NCBI GenBank assembly: GCA_965232255.1
Contig: OZ246962.1
Coordinates: 930,001-994,000 of the forward strand
Reading direction: 5' to 3'
Length of the DNA: 64,000 bases
Source: Endozoicomonas sp965232255
GTDB taxonomy: Bacteria; Pseudomonadota; Gammaproteobacteria; Pseudomonadales; Endozoicomonadaceae
This document shows, piece after piece, positions 1 through 8,567 of this stretch. The notes below the pieces were generated by a model. The model was given only the letters and a program-made list of their open reading frames with translations. It was not told the origin of the DNA and searched no databases. Made by a program: the position numbers and the translations under genes. The stretch's first letter is position 1; the number at the start of each line of letters is the position of its first letter.

Positions 1-90
1 TTGCGGATCATCGTCGATCAGGACCTGCCAAAACACATAAAAAAACTAACTTTGTCATACACACTGTTTGACGTTACCCACATGTATTGA
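1..90 (+). CDS. ctaG: Cytochrome c oxidase assembly protein CtaG/Cox11, C-terminal end (partial)
   Basis: The window opens inside an ORF whose last 29 codons are open from base 1 and stop at a TGA at 88-90. The peptide contains DQDLPKHIKKLTLSYTLFD, which matches the usual Cox11 ending (a D-x-LP-x-H run, then TLSYT-F/L-F). Cox11 is a membrane-anchored periplasmic copper chaperone that delivers Cu(B) to subunit I of the aa3 oxidase. The identity is supported by the next gene, subunit III, which commonly follows ctaG in gammaproteobacterial cox operons. Only the tail is visible, so the copper-binding cysteines cannot be checked. Confidence 0.8.
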   Translation: MRIIVDQDLPKHIKKLTLSYTLFDVTHMY

Positions 91-142
91 ATATCTGCGG
101 GAGAGTTAGGGTCGTGCTCTCTGGCAAAGGAGAAAAAACGTT

Positions 143-1033
143 ATGGCTAACGAAGGTTCCTACTATGTTCCGGCCCAGAGCAAGTGGCCGATTATTGCCT
201 CCATTGGCCTGTTTTTAACGCTGCTCGGCGCCGGTATGATGATGAATGATATGTCTGCTGGCGTGAAGGACTCCAGTGCCCACTATGTATTTTACACCGG
301 CGGCTTGTTGATGGCCTGGATGCTCTTTGGCTGGTTTGGCAATGTTATCCACGAATCCCGTTCCGGCCTCTACAGTGCCCAAATGGATAGAACGTTCCGC
401 TGGGGTATGTTCTGGTTTATTTTTTCCGAGGTAATGTTTTTTGGTGCTCTGTTTGGAACACTGTTTTACGTGCGGGTTCTGGCAGTGCCATGGCTGGCCG
501 GAGAAGGTGATGGAGCAATGACTCATGAGCTGCTCTGGCCGGAGTTTGCTGCCCAGTGGCCATTGATGGTTAATCCGGACAATGCTCTTTTTGTCGGCGC
601 TGCCGATGTGGTTGATCCCTTTCATTTGCCCCTACTCAATACTCTGCTATTAGTAGCATCGAGCATCACCCTCACTCTGGCCCACCATGCTCTAAGGGCT
701 AATAATCGCATAAGAATTAAACAGTGGTTGCTGGCCACACTGGTACTTGGCACCGCCTTCCTATTTTTTCAGGCTGCTGAGTACATTGAGGCCTACCATG
801 AACTGGGACTGACATTGAGTGCCGGTATCTACGGCTCAACCTTCTTCTTACTGACCGGTTTCCACGGTGCTCACGTCACACTGGGCGCGATCATGCTGGC
901 GATTATGCTGGTACGGGTTCACAAAGGACATTTTGAGGCGGACAACCACTTCGGCTTTGAAGCCGCTAGCTGGTACTGGCATTTTGTCGATGTGGTGTGG
1001 GTTGGACTGTTTATCTTTGTTTACTTGGTATAA
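143..1033 (+). CDS. ctaE: Cytochrome c oxidase subunit III
   Basis: A 296-residue, strongly hydrophobic protein with seven likely membrane helices, the size expected for subunit III of aa3-type oxidases. The conserved FSEVMFFG segment (Ser95-Glu96) carries the acidic residue typical of the family, and the protein ends in the characteristic WHFVDVVW...YLV helix. It packs against subunit I in the inner membrane and stabilises oxygen reduction and proton pumping. An AGGAG ribosome site about 10 bases before the ATG supports the start. It lies 52 bp after ctaG and is followed on the opposite strand by a DUF2909 protein, the same order seen in Pseudomonas-type cox clusters. Confidence 0.97.
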   Translation: MANEGSYYVPAQSKWPIIASIGLFLTLLGAGMMMNDMSAGVKDSSAHYVFYTGGLLMAWMLFGWFGNVIHESRSGLYSAQMDRTFRWGMFWFIFSEVMFFGALFGTLFYVRVLAVPWLAGEGDGAMTHELLWPEFAAQWPLMVNPDNALFVGAADVVDPFHLPLLNTLLLVASSITLTLAHHALRANNRIRIKQWLLATLVLGTAFLFFQAAEYIEAYHELGLTLSAGIYGSTFFLLTGFHGAHVTLGAIMLAIMLVRVHKGHFEADNHFGFEAASWYWHFVDVVWVGLFIFVYLV

Positions 1034-1249
1034 CTAGCGGTATAACCACGGTGCCTGACTGTGGATGTCTCCATGCATCCACGCAATAACAATAATGACC
1101 ATGATCAGAACAGTTAAGCTGATCCTGACTTTCAGGGAGTTTAACAATTTCGCTGAGCTTTTTTTCTCAGTCAGCAAGAAGTAGAAACCAGTCCCCAAGC
1201 TGGCTACAACACCAATAAAAAGCGCAATAACGACGAATTGTATCCACAT
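1034..1249 (-). CDS. DUF2909 small twin-transmembrane protein
   Basis: A 71-residue protein with two hydrophobic helices (about residues 4-26 and 45-60) separated by a short basic loop, and an ending containing HSQAPWLYR. Size, topology and position match the DUF2909 family, small inner-membrane proteins encoded antisense between subunit III and SURF1 in many gammaproteobacterial cox loci. Its stop codon abuts the end of ctaE, so the two genes converge with no space between them. No biochemical role is established that I know of; a role in oxidase assembly is only inferred from the neighbourhood. Confidence 0.8.
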   Translation of the reverse strand: MWIQFVVIALFIGVVASLGTGFYFLLTEKKSSAKLLNSLKVRISLTVLIMVIIVIAWMHGDIHSQAPWLYR

Positions 1250-1332
1250 ATGCCTGGTCCGGGAAAGTTACCTACAGATCGCTCAGTAATGCTTATTTTT
1301 TCCTACATTAGCACACGCAGAATGATCATCCG

Positions 1333-2061
1333 ATGTTTGCATTCAGAGTAAAGCTCACTGTGCTCGTACTGGTCTTATTGCCGATCCTGCTGATGCTCGG
1401 ATTTTGGCAGCTCGACCGGTACGAGCAAAAATTGTCTCTGGAGCAGGCTTATGAGACCAGGCGTGCTCTTAAGCCCTTCACACTTGGTGAACTCAGGCTC
1501 CAGCCAGATCCGCTCTACATGCCCCTTACGATTAGTGGGCGATTTGACCGCAATCGTTATTTTTTGCTGGATAACCAGGTTTTTCAGGGTGAGGCCGGAT
1601 ACGAGTTGTATATGCCATTTTTGACGGATGAAGGGCAATGGCTGTTGGTGAACAGAGGATGGATTCCCGCCGGACAACGCCAGCAACTACCGAATGTGAT
1701 CACCGATTCGGCTCATCTGGTATTGACCGGCTTTGCGTATAAGCCGCTGGGTAAACCCTTCATGTTGGCGGAGGATGCTTGGCTCGAAGGCTGGCCAAAA
1801 CGCATTCAGGCGTACAATCAGAATAAAATCGCCAAAGCGCTTGAGCAGTCGATGCCAGATTTTTACCTGGTGCTCGGAGCCGGGCAGGCTGAGCAATTTC
1901 GCCCAATGGTGGTTAATCTGAAGTCCGACAGGCATATGGGGTATGCCGTACAGTGGTTTGCCATGGCGCTGGTGATGTTGTTGCTGTACGGCTTTCACAT
2001 GATACGCTCAAGCGGGAACAACAATAACAACGAGATACGAGGTGGTCATGACAGCCATTGA
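1333..2061 (+). CDS. SURF1 family cytochrome oxidase biogenesis protein
   Basis: 242 residues with the SURF1 layout: an N-terminal membrane helix (about 7-24) running into the family signature LGFWQLDRYEQK (22-33), a periplasmic domain with DNQVFQGEAGYE and LLVNRGWIP, and a C-terminal helix (about 200-220) preceded by MGYAVQWF. SURF1 proteins help insert haem a into subunit I. The gene follows the cox structural genes and overlaps the next ORF, suggesting coupled translation within one transcription unit leading to haem A synthesis genes. Confidence 0.92.
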   Translation: MFAFRVKLTVLVLVLLPILLMLGFWQLDRYEQKLSLEQAYETRRALKPFTLGELRLQPDPLYMPLTISGRFDRNRYFLLDNQVFQGEAGYELYMPFLTDEGQWLLVNRGWIPAGQRQQLPNVITDSAHLVLTGFAYKPLGKPFMLAEDAWLEGWPKRIQAYNQNKIAKALEQSMPDFYLVLGAGQAEQFRPMVVNLKSDRHMGYAVQWFAMALVMLLLYGFHMIRSSGNNNNNEIRGGHDSH

Positions 2062-2647
2062 TCAAAGCTCGACACAGAAAAATCGTAATCGGCTCCAGCT
2101 TGTCCTGGTTTTTCTCATTCCAACCGTTGCCATGTCGCTGGCCTGGATTATGTATTTCACCGGCCTATGGATACCTGAAGGGCGCACCAACAAGGGAAAG
2201 CTGCTGTCACCACCAGCTAATTTTGCTGATCTGCAGCTGAAACATGGCGAACAAGACTTCGAGGCATCAGCAACCGCAGGGTTGTGGCGGGTTGTGGTGT
2301 TTGGAAGTACTCACTGTCACGAAACTCAGTGTGTAGAAAGCCTCTATAAAACCCGTCAGGTCCATATCGCCCTGGGCAAAGATGCCGACCGGGTGATTCG
2401 CTTCTACGTTGCACCACAAAAACCAGCCCTCTCTGCTGAACTGGCCGCTGAACATTCTGGAATCCACTGGCTCACCGCCAATGAAAAACAAGTACAAACC
2501 GCCTTAAAGCGAAAACAATGGCCACAAAACCAGATTTTCATCATTGATCCGCTGGGAAATTTGATCATGAGCTACCAGGCAGAGCAATCCGGTGGCGATT
2601 TGCTTGATGATTTAAAAAAGTTGCTCAAAGCCTCGAATATTGGCTAA
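2048..2647 (+). CDS. Cox-cluster membrane-anchored thioredoxin-fold (Sco-like) assembly protein
   Basis: About 199 residues with one N-terminal membrane helix (around 18-40) and a periplasmic domain. The GSTHCHETQCVESLY segment (Cys90 and Cys95) and later IFIIDPLGNLIMSY resemble Sco/thioredoxin-fold proteins, but the cysteines are spaced CxxxxC rather than the CxxxC of Sco. Homologues sit between SURF1 and ctaA in Pseudomonas-type cox clusters and are usually called cytochrome oxidase-associated proteins. I chose ATG at 2048 because GAGGTGG lies just upstream; an in-frame GTG at 2042 is possible. The gene overlaps the SURF1 stop by 14 bp. Copper or redox chemistry is inferred, not shown. Confidence 0.8.
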   Translation: MTAIDQSSTQKNRNRLQLVLVFLIPTVAMSLAWIMYFTGLWIPEGRTNKGKLLSPPANFADLQLKHGEQDFEASATAGLWRVVVFGSTHCHETQCVESLYKTRQVHIALGKDADRVIRFYVAPQKPALSAELAAEHSGIHWLTANEKQVQTALKRKQWPQNQIFIIDPLGNLIMSYQAEQSGGDLLDDLKKLLKASNIG

Positions 2648-2746
2648 TGGGTACTAAATGATTATTTACCAATATGTATTATTTTATTGGGTATTTTTAT
2701 GGTTATTTGGTGGTCGTTAACGGGTAATGTGAGCACAGGTATCTTT

Positions 2747-3808
2747 ATGAACAAGAAAAGGAAAAAGGGATTTTATCTGGCACTGATTGCTACTCTCTTC
2801 GCCAGTCTGGTAGTTGGTATGGGTGCTTATACTCGTCTGGTTCACGCCGGCCTTGGTTGCCCTGACTGGCCCGGCTGTTACGGATTCCTGACCGTGCCTG
2901 ATACTGCGCGGGAAATTGCTCACGCTGAATCGTTGTTTCCCAATGCTCCGGTGGAGGTAGATAAGGGCTGGGCTGAAATGATCCATCGCTACATCGCTGG
3001 CGTCCTGATGCTATTAGTGCTCCTTATTGTTATTCGGGCCATGCGACATCGACATGAGCCTGGTCAGCCGCTGAAGTTGCCTCTCTTCATTTTGGTCTTA
3101 ATCATTCTGCAGGCCGCCTTTGGTATGTGGACGGTGACACTAAAGCTATGGCCTCAAGTGGTGACGTCCCATCTGCTTGGCGGTTTCGCCACCTTCAGCC
3201 TGTTGTTTTTACTGACTCTTAGGCTCTGCGGCCAGCACGAGAAAAAACTGGGCGGAAAGCATCTGTGGTTGTTGAAAGGTTTTGCCGTGCTTAGCCTGTT
3301 GGCTGTGATTGGGCAGATTACGCTAGGCGGTTGGGTCAGCGCTAACTACGCTGCGCTGGCCTGTCCTGACTTACCCTTGTGTCAGGGTCAGTGGCTGCCT
3401 CCCATGAACTTTAACGAAGGTTTCCATATTGGTCAGGATATCGGGCCAAACTATCTTGGCGGCCAGCTGCATGCCGAAGCCAGGACAGCTATTCACTTCA
3501 CACACCGGGTTGGTGCGGTACTTATCGCTGCGTTGTTGACGATAAATGTAGTAATTGCCATGCGAGCATCAAGCAGCTTCGGTAGCGCCGGCGTGATATT
3601 GCGTCGGCTGGCACTGCTGATTCTGATGATGCTAGTGATTCAGATTGCCCTTGGCCTGAGCAATATTATCTGGAATCTGCCGCTGAACGTCGCTGTTGCC
3701 CATAATCTGGGTGGGGCATTACTTCTGTTATCAGTGGTGGCCTATAACTACTATCTTTTTGGTGGCGCTGTTGCAGCGCCTGATCAGGATCAGGGAGCGG
3801 GATCATGA
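2747..3808 (+). CDS. ctaA: Haem A synthase (COX15/CtaA)
   Basis: Polytopic membrane protein of about 353 residues made of two homologous four-helix halves. Each half has a Cys pair (GLGCPDWPGC and ALACPDLPLC), and haem-ligating histidines are visible in MIHRYIAG, TSHLLGGF, IHFTHRVG and VAHNLGGA. It oxidises the C8 methyl of haem O to give haem A for the aa3 oxidase. The open frame extends upstream to a TTG at 2687 and an ATG at 2699, but ATG 2747 starts the normal family N-terminus (MNKKRKKGFYLAL). It overlaps ctaB by 4 bases, so the pair is probably translationally coupled. Confidence 0.93.
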   Translation: MNKKRKKGFYLALIATLFASLVVGMGAYTRLVHAGLGCPDWPGCYGFLTVPDTAREIAHAESLFPNAPVEVDKGWAEMIHRYIAGVLMLLVLLIVIRAMRHRHEPGQPLKLPLFILVLIILQAAFGMWTVTLKLWPQVVTSHLLGGFATFSLLFLLTLRLCGQHEKKLGGKHLWLLKGFAVLSLLAVIGQITLGGWVSANYAALACPDLPLCQGQWLPPMNFNEGFHIGQDIGPNYLGGQLHAEARTAIHFTHRVGAVLIAALLTINVVIAMRASSSFGSAGVILRRLALLILMMLVIQIALGLSNIIWNLPLNVAVAHNLGGALLLLSVVAYNYYLFGGAVAAPDQDQGAGS

Positions 3809-4707
3809 GCCAAAGTAATGTGTTACCAGCAACCGGTGCCAGCTGGCGTGACTATCTGGAGCTGACCAAGCCCAAGGTAGTCGCACTGATGATATTAACC
3901 TCCGTCATCGGTATGTATCTGGCCACACCAGGATGGGTGTCAGTGGATATTCTCTTTTTTGGTAACCTGGGAATTGCCCTGTGTGCTGGGGCCGCTGCGG
4001 TTATCAACCATGTGGTTGATCGGCAGATCGATACCATCATGGCCAGAACCCAAAAGCGCCCGGTAGCCACCGGCCGTGTTGGTCCAATGCAGGCGATTAT
4101 CTTTGCGCTAGTGCTCGGTACCATCGGCATGACTGTGCTTTTTGCGCGGGTCAATCCGCTGACTGCGTGGCTGACCTTCGCGTCGCTGATGGGTTATGCA
4201 GTGGTTTACACCCTGATCCTCAAGCGAGCAACACCGCAGAACATTGTAATTGGTGGATTGGCCGGTGCTGCACCCCCACTGCTTGGTTGGACAGCCGTAA
4301 CAGGGCACTTTGAGAGTCATGGGCTATTGCTGGTGCTCATCATCTTTGCCTGGACACCTCCCCACTTCTGGGCACTGGCGATCCACCGCAAGGCGGAGTA
4401 CGCCAAAGCTGATGTCCCCATGTTGCCGGTTACTCACGGCGAAGCTTATACCAAACTGCATATCCTGCTTTATACCCTGATTATGCTGGTGGTCAGCATG
4501 CTTCCTTTTCTGACGGGTATGAGTGGTGTTATCTATCTGATCGGAGCAACTGTGCTTGGTGCGCGATTCCTCTACTGGGCCGTTGTCCTGCTTCGTGATA
4601 GTCGATCCCACGCCGCCATCAAAACTTTTAAATACTCGATAACCTACCTGATGCTGTTGTTTGTGGCCCTGCTGGTTGATCACTACTCCATCTACTTCTG
4701 GAATTAA
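3805..4707 (+). CDS. ctaB: Protohaem IX farnesyltransferase (haem O synthase)
   Basis: A 300-residue UbiA-superfamily prenyltransferase with about nine membrane helices. The prenyl-diphosphate/Mg site NxxxDxxxD is present as NHVVDRQID (Asn68, Asp72, Asp76), followed by the family sequence KRPVATGR; the second conserved loop is YAKADVPMLP. It farnesylates haem B to haem O, the substrate of the CtaA protein encoded immediately upstream with a 4-base ATGA overlap. Also known as cyoE/COX10. Confidence 0.96.
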   Translation: MSQSNVLPATGASWRDYLELTKPKVVALMILTSVIGMYLATPGWVSVDILFFGNLGIALCAGAAAVINHVVDRQIDTIMARTQKRPVATGRVGPMQAIIFALVLGTIGMTVLFARVNPLTAWLTFASLMGYAVVYTLILKRATPQNIVIGGLAGAAPPLLGWTAVTGHFESHGLLLVLIIFAWTPPHFWALAIHRKAEYAKADVPMLPVTHGEAYTKLHILLYTLIMLVVSMLPFLTGMSGVIYLIGATVLGARFLYWAVVLLRDSRSHAAIKTFKYSITYLMLLFVALLVDHYSIYFWN

Positions 4708-4716
4708 GGAGCGCTT

Positions 4717-5370
4717 GTGGACACTGACCCAAGGAGTAAGGCAGTAAGAAAAACGGTCATGGTTATTTTGGCGGCAATAGCCGTGGTGCTTGGGCTGACC
4801 GTCAACAAATTCCTGAGCAAGCCATCGCTGTCGAAAGAGCAGCTGCAACAGATGGGCACGGTGATTTTTGATACGCCCCGAGTCTTCACCATGACCGGGT
4901 TGGTGGATCACAACGGTCAGCCATTTACGCCAGAAAACCTGCAGGGACGGTGGACTCTGATGTATTTCGGCTTTACTTTTTGTCCGGATATCTGCCCAGC
5001 CACACTGAGCCAGTTGAACAAGCTCGACGCCCTGATCAAGGAACAGTCACCCGAGTTGGCCAAAAACTTGCAGTACGTTATGGTGTCGGTGGATCCGAAG
5101 CGGGATACGGCGGAAAAACTGAAAAACTATGTACCGTATTTCAATAAAGACTTTGTTGGTGTCACTGGGGAAATCAACAATATCTATAATCTGGCGGTAC
5201 AAATGAATGTGCCATTTACGCCAGTGATTGATGCACAGGATGATTTTTACCTGGTAGACCACGGGGCCAACCTGACGCTGATTAATCCGCAGGGGGATTA
5301 TCAGGGATTTATTCGACCGCCTCTTGAGCCATCTAAATTACAGGTGGTGCTTAATCATATCGGCAAGTGA
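4717..5370 (+). CDS. SCO1/SenC family copper chaperone
   Basis: 217 residues with an N-terminal membrane anchor (about 13-31) and a thioredoxin-like periplasmic domain. The copper site is clear: CPDIC at 89-93 within FGFTFCPDICPATL, and the distal His at about 182 in YLVDHGANL. SCO proteins deliver copper to the Cu(A) site of oxidase subunit II or reduce its cysteines. It starts at GTG 4717, six bases after an AAGGAG site. Last gene of the cox assembly run, followed by a hairpin terminator at 5378-5403. Confidence 0.95.
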   Translation: MDTDPRSKAVRKTVMVILAAIAVVLGLTVNKFLSKPSLSKEQLQQMGTVIFDTPRVFTMTGLVDHNGQPFTPENLQGRWTLMYFGFTFCPDICPATLSQLNKLDALIKEQSPELAKNLQYVMVSVDPKRDTAEKLKNYVPYFNKDFVGVTGEINNIYNLAVQMNVPFTPVIDAQDDFYLVDHGANLTLINPQGDYQGFIRPPLEPSKLQVVLNHIGK

Positions 5371-5377
5371 AAAAATA

Positions 5378-5403
5378 ACCGGTTGAGCCACAAGTCAACC
5401 GGT
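5378..5403. terminator. Bidirectional hairpin terminator
   Basis: Perfect 9-bp inverted repeat ACCGGTTGA / TCAACCGGT with an 8-base loop between the convergent SCO gene and the WH2-protein gene. On the minus strand the stem is followed by TTATTTTTT, so it is a good intrinsic terminator in that direction; plus-strand use is less clear because the downstream bases are only weakly T-rich. Confidence 0.75.
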
Positions 5404-5414
5404 AAACGTTTCTC

Positions 5415-6425
5415 TCACCTTATACCCAAAACATTCATTACGGTTGCTTTGTGTTTGTTTCTTGCTCGCTCAAGAGCTGCTTCAGCTTCCAGAAGTTTTA
5501 TTTTTTGGCGCGAAAATACATTCTCCAAAAGTCGGTCAATCCTCTTAGGGTTAGTATCATAATGAATCAGACCGCTGATAAAGGCCTCGGTAATATCTTC
5601 TGGTAATAGAAATTCGATATTGCAACCGGTTTTTTCCAGTTGCTGGCGCAAATCTTCATTTTCCATAAAAAAGGTTCGTGGCGTTTGTACCACAGTAGCG
5701 ATACCAAACCACGCTTGCATACGTCCTTTCAGACTTTTTTTGCCCTTTTTTGCTCCTGCAGCAAGGTTGTGCAGATATTGATCGAGAAACACATTAAGGT
5801 TTTGTTTGAAATCATTGTTCCGGTCAACTTTTTGTTCACGACCTAAAACATAACTCTCATACTCACTTTTGCTGACTCGTTCATGCTTTTGCAGCTGTCC
5901 GGTGGCATCCCTGTCACTAACTACTGCATTGATAACACCGGTTTTATTGGCAAACCTGGCGTGTTCTTCCATCAAACGGTTCAAGTGATGGTTGCTGGTT
6001 GGTTTTCCCCCTGACTCGGTAATCATTCTGGTCAACTTGTCTTTGTAATTATCCCAGGAGCCGTCGGTGATATAGGCATATGCTGACCTGAACTGCACTT
6101 TGGTATTTGCCAATTTTGCTGTCCTGATATTCTCCTTGGGAACAGTTTTTCGCAGGGTAATACCCTGGCGAATGGCCTCAAGGTGCGCTTCATGGTGCTG
6201 GCTGCTAGCTGGTTTGAGTGGGCTGGCTACCAATGGTCCAGTGCCTGAAGAAACAGGCGGTGGTGGTGGAACATTTGCAGGGGGAGGAGGTGGAGCATTG
6301 CGGACATTACGTGCAGCCCAGGCAGCTGACCTTTGTGCATTTCTTCTGCTTTTTTTTGTGGGTGCAGCATCAAAACTATCGTTCGGATTTACTGTTTTAG
6401 CGGAAGTTGAGATTCTCTCGGGCAT
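5415..6425 (-). CDS. Polyproline/WH2-motif protein, candidate actin-targeting effector
   Basis: A 336-residue protein with no signal peptide or membrane helix. Seen in order: a basic, Ser/Ala-rich N-terminus (1-43), two runs of five prolines (45-49 and 53-57), then HLEAIRQGITLRKTV (81-95). The last matches the WH2 actin-monomer-binding pattern L-x-x-I-x-x-G-x-x-L-K/R-K-T/V. The remaining 240 residues are charged and mostly helical, and I do not recognise them. Polyproline followed by WH2 is the arrangement of WASP/WIP-type proteins and of some bacterial actin nucleators. I chose ATG 6425 because an AAAGGAG sits 8 bases upstream; an upstream in-frame ATG at 6449 lacks this. Monocistronic, between two terminator-like or A/T-rich gaps. 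Secretion and actin binding are inferences. Confidence 0.6.
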   Translation of the reverse strand: MPERISTSAKTVNPNDSFDAAPTKKSRRNAQRSAAWAARNVRNAPPPPPANVPPPPPVSSGTGPLVASPLKPASSQHHEAHLEAIRQGITLRKTVPKENIRTAKLANTKVQFRSAYAYITDGSWDNYKDKLTRMITESGGKPTSNHHLNRLMEEHARFANKTGVINAVVSDRDATGQLQKHERVSKSEYESYVLGREQKVDRNNDFKQNLNVFLDQYLHNLAAGAKKGKKSLKGRMQAWFGIATVVQTPRTFFMENEDLRQQLEKTGCNIEFLLPEDITEAFISGLIHYDTNPKRIDRLLENVFSRQKIKLLEAEAALERARNKHKATVMNVLGIR

Positions 6426-6535
6426 TGGTAACACTCCTTTGCTAACCAAATTGCAAAATTATTGCTAAACACCAGTAAGTGGGCAATCAGACTTTGGATG
6501 TAGAGCGCCCGAAAAAAACCAAAACACGCTGGTTT

Positions 6536-7318
6536 TCAGGATTTTTTTCCAAGCAACCCTGTCATTAAAAATAGTATAAAGCTTGATACCACTACCGATG
6601 GCCCAGTGGGTGTGTCGAAATACCACGAAGCAGCCACCCCACCAGACACACTGAGAATACCCAGCAACGCAGCAAAAGCCACCATCTGCTCCGGAGTCTT
6701 GGCAAGGCGTTGGGCGGTGGCGGCCGGAATGATCATCAAGGAGGTAATCAGCAACACACCGACGATTTTCATGGCTACAGCAATCACCAGTGCCATTAGC
6801 AACGTTAGAATCATGCGCAGCTTACGCACTGGAATACCTGCGACCTGAGCCAACTCAGCGTGCACTGACATGGATAGCAGCGGCTTCCATAACCAGCCCA
6901 GAGTAGCCAATACGAGCACGCCTCCCCCGTAAATCCAGTAGATTTCCGACGGACCAGTGGCCAGCAGGTCACCAAACAGATAAGACATCATATCCACTCG
7001 AACATCGGCAAAACTGACCGCCACCAGCCCCATGGACAGAGTACTGTGAGCCAGAATACCCAACAATGTGTCCGAGGCGATGCGCTGTTTTTCCTGAAAG
7101 ATGACCAGCACTGCCGCCACCACCATAGAGCTAAGGACAACGGCCAGGTTGATATTGATGCTGAGTAACAAGCCCAACGCGACACCGAGCAACGCCGAGT
7201 GAGACAAAGTATCGCCAAAGTAAGCCATTCTGCGCCAGACCACGAAGCAGCCCAGTGGTGCTGCCAGTACAGCCACGCCATAACCTGCCAACAAGGCATA
7301 CAAAATAAGATCAGGCAT
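6536..7318 (-). CDS. znuB: High-affinity zinc ABC transporter, permease
   Basis: A 260-residue, very hydrophobic ABC-3 family permease with about seven or eight membrane helices. Family features include GYGVAVLAAPLGCFVVWRRM near the N-terminus, FGDTLSHSALLGVALG, and the internal ITSLMIIPAATAQRLA segment. It forms the membrane channel for Zn(II) taken from a periplasmic ZnuA. It lies 2 bp downstream of znuC in one operon. No znuA or zur is in the window, so the binding protein must be encoded elsewhere. Confidence 0.92.
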   Translation of the reverse strand: MPDLILYALLAGYGVAVLAAPLGCFVVWRRMAYFGDTLSHSALLGVALGLLLSININLAVVLSSMVVAAVLVIFQEKQRIASDTLLGILAHSTLSMGLVAVSFADVRVDMMSYLFGDLLATGPSEIYWIYGGGVLVLATLGWLWKPLLSMSVHAELAQVAGIPVRKLRMILTLLMALVIAVAMKIVGVLLITSLMIIPAATAQRLAKTPEQMVAFAALLGILSVSGGVAASWYFDTPTGPSVVVSSFILFLMTGLLGKKS

Positions 7319-7320
7319 GA

Positions 7321-8076
7321 TTACTTGTCCTTGGCAGGCTGAACATGACCGTCAACTCCGTGCAGATGGTCGTGGTGATGGGTATAAACGGCTAATTCGT
7401 CTGCTTCACGGCCAAATAGCTGTAGATAGGCCGGATCATGCTTCACTTGTTGCGGGTGCCCATAACAGCAGACGTGATGATTGATGCAAATTACTATGTC
7501 GGTAGAGGCCATGACCACGTGCAGGTCGTGGGATACCATCAATACGGCACAATTTTCCCGACCTTTTGATTCGTCACGAATATCGGTAATCAACTGGTAT
7601 AACTCTTTCTGACCAGTGACGTCCACTCCCTGTACCGGCTCATCGAGAACCAGCAGTTGCGGCTTATGCAGCAGTGCCCTAGCCAGCAGGACTCGTTGTA
7701 ATTCCCCGCCGGACAGTGACTGCAAGGGCGAGTGCAAAACTCGAACCACTCCGGTGCGCGCCAGGGCATCGTTGATTGCCGTCAGACGACAGCCTGTCAG
7801 GCGCAAAAAACGATCAACAGTCAGTGGCATGGTTTCATCGATATGGAGCTTTTGTGGCATATAGCCAATGCGAAGCCCTTTTTTTATTACTCTTTGCCCG
7901 GAAGTGGGTTGTTGCAGGCCAAGAATAATTCTGACCAATGTCGTTTTTCCGGCACCATTTGGGCCGATCAAGGTGACTATTTCTCCCGGATCTATCTGCA
8001 GGTTAACTCCTGTCAGTACGTCGTGACCCTGAAACCTCATCCCGACGTCGTACAACGCTACTAGTGGTTGATTCAT
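7321..8076 (-). CDS. znuC: High-affinity zinc ABC transporter, ATPase
   Basis: 251 residues with a complete ABC ATPase core: Walker A GPNGAGKTT (38-46), signature LSGGELQR (121-128), Walker B LLVLDEP (141-147) and the switch His in MVSHDLHVV. The C-terminus carries a His-rich run (THHHDHLH), common in ZnuC and possibly metal-sensing. It energises zinc import with ZnuB, whose gene follows directly. No obvious Zur-type palindrome was found in the upstream 100 bases. Confidence 0.94.
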   Translation of the reverse strand: MNQPLVALYDVGMRFQGHDVLTGVNLQIDPGEIVTLIGPNGAGKTTLVRIILGLQQPTSGQRVIKKGLRIGYMPQKLHIDETMPLTVDRFLRLTGCRLTAINDALARTGVVRVLHSPLQSLSGGELQRVLLARALLHKPQLLVLDEPVQGVDVTGQKELYQLITDIRDESKGRENCAVLMVSHDLHVVMASTDIVICINHHVCCYGHPQQVKHDPAYLQLFGREADELAVYTHHHDHLHGVDGHVQPAKDK

Positions 8077-8117
8077 AACCTGTTGATTTTCAATTGTTTT
8101 GAAAGGAGTGAATACCC

Positions 8118-8231
8118 TTGGGTATCGGTAAGGCCGTGATCAATCGCGCAGGCTTCGAGCAACTGATCCATGGCAAAGTATTTGGTTTTGTCGGTTGTAC
8201 CACATCGGATAAAGATCAGGAAGCATCGTAA
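8118..8231 (+). other. Possible 37-codon ORF (TTG start), unassigned
   Basis: Divergent from znuC, an AAAGGAG (8102-8108) is followed 9 bases later by TTG, opening 37 codons that read LGIGKAVINRAGFEQ... and end at TAA 8229-8231. The composition looks protein-like (it includes HGKVFGFVGCTTSDKD), but I recognise no family; it may be a small protein or the stub of a decayed gene. A short hairpin GAAAAAC/GTTTTTC follows at 8285-8302. The rest of the znuC-PepSY gap (8232-8424) shows nothing I can name. Confidence 0.25.
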
Positions 8232-8424
8232 AGTAACTTGCCTGGGTCGCAATCACCGGATGGCCAGATCACCGCAAAATCACAGAAAAACCGCTGTTTT
8301 TCCAGGTTAGTGGAACATTGTCGCTAATTGTTGCCTGAGTAGGAGGGCTATCGATATTTCGAGATTAGGAAGGTAATTTTGGGTGGTTGTTTGTTGTATA
8401 TCCCGTGTCCGTGGACTGCATAAA

Positions 8425-8456
8425 AAATCCGGCATCAATAAATTGATACCGGATTT
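8425..8456 (-). terminator. Intrinsic terminator of the PepSY gene
   Basis: Long near-perfect inverted repeat: AAATCCGG, one mismatch, ATCAAT, AA loop, ATTGAT, one mismatch, CCGGATTT. On the minus strand it is followed by a T run (TTTTTTA), placing a strong terminator about 110 bp beyond the stop of the PepSY gene. Confidence 0.8.
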
Positions 8457-8567
8457 GGTGTCAGCTTCTCACTGCGCTTCTCACTGGAGGGCGTCCAACA
8501 ATATGTCGGACACAGGCAGTCTGTTATTCGAGTGATCAAATAACATCAGCTACTCCAGAGATTGTTA

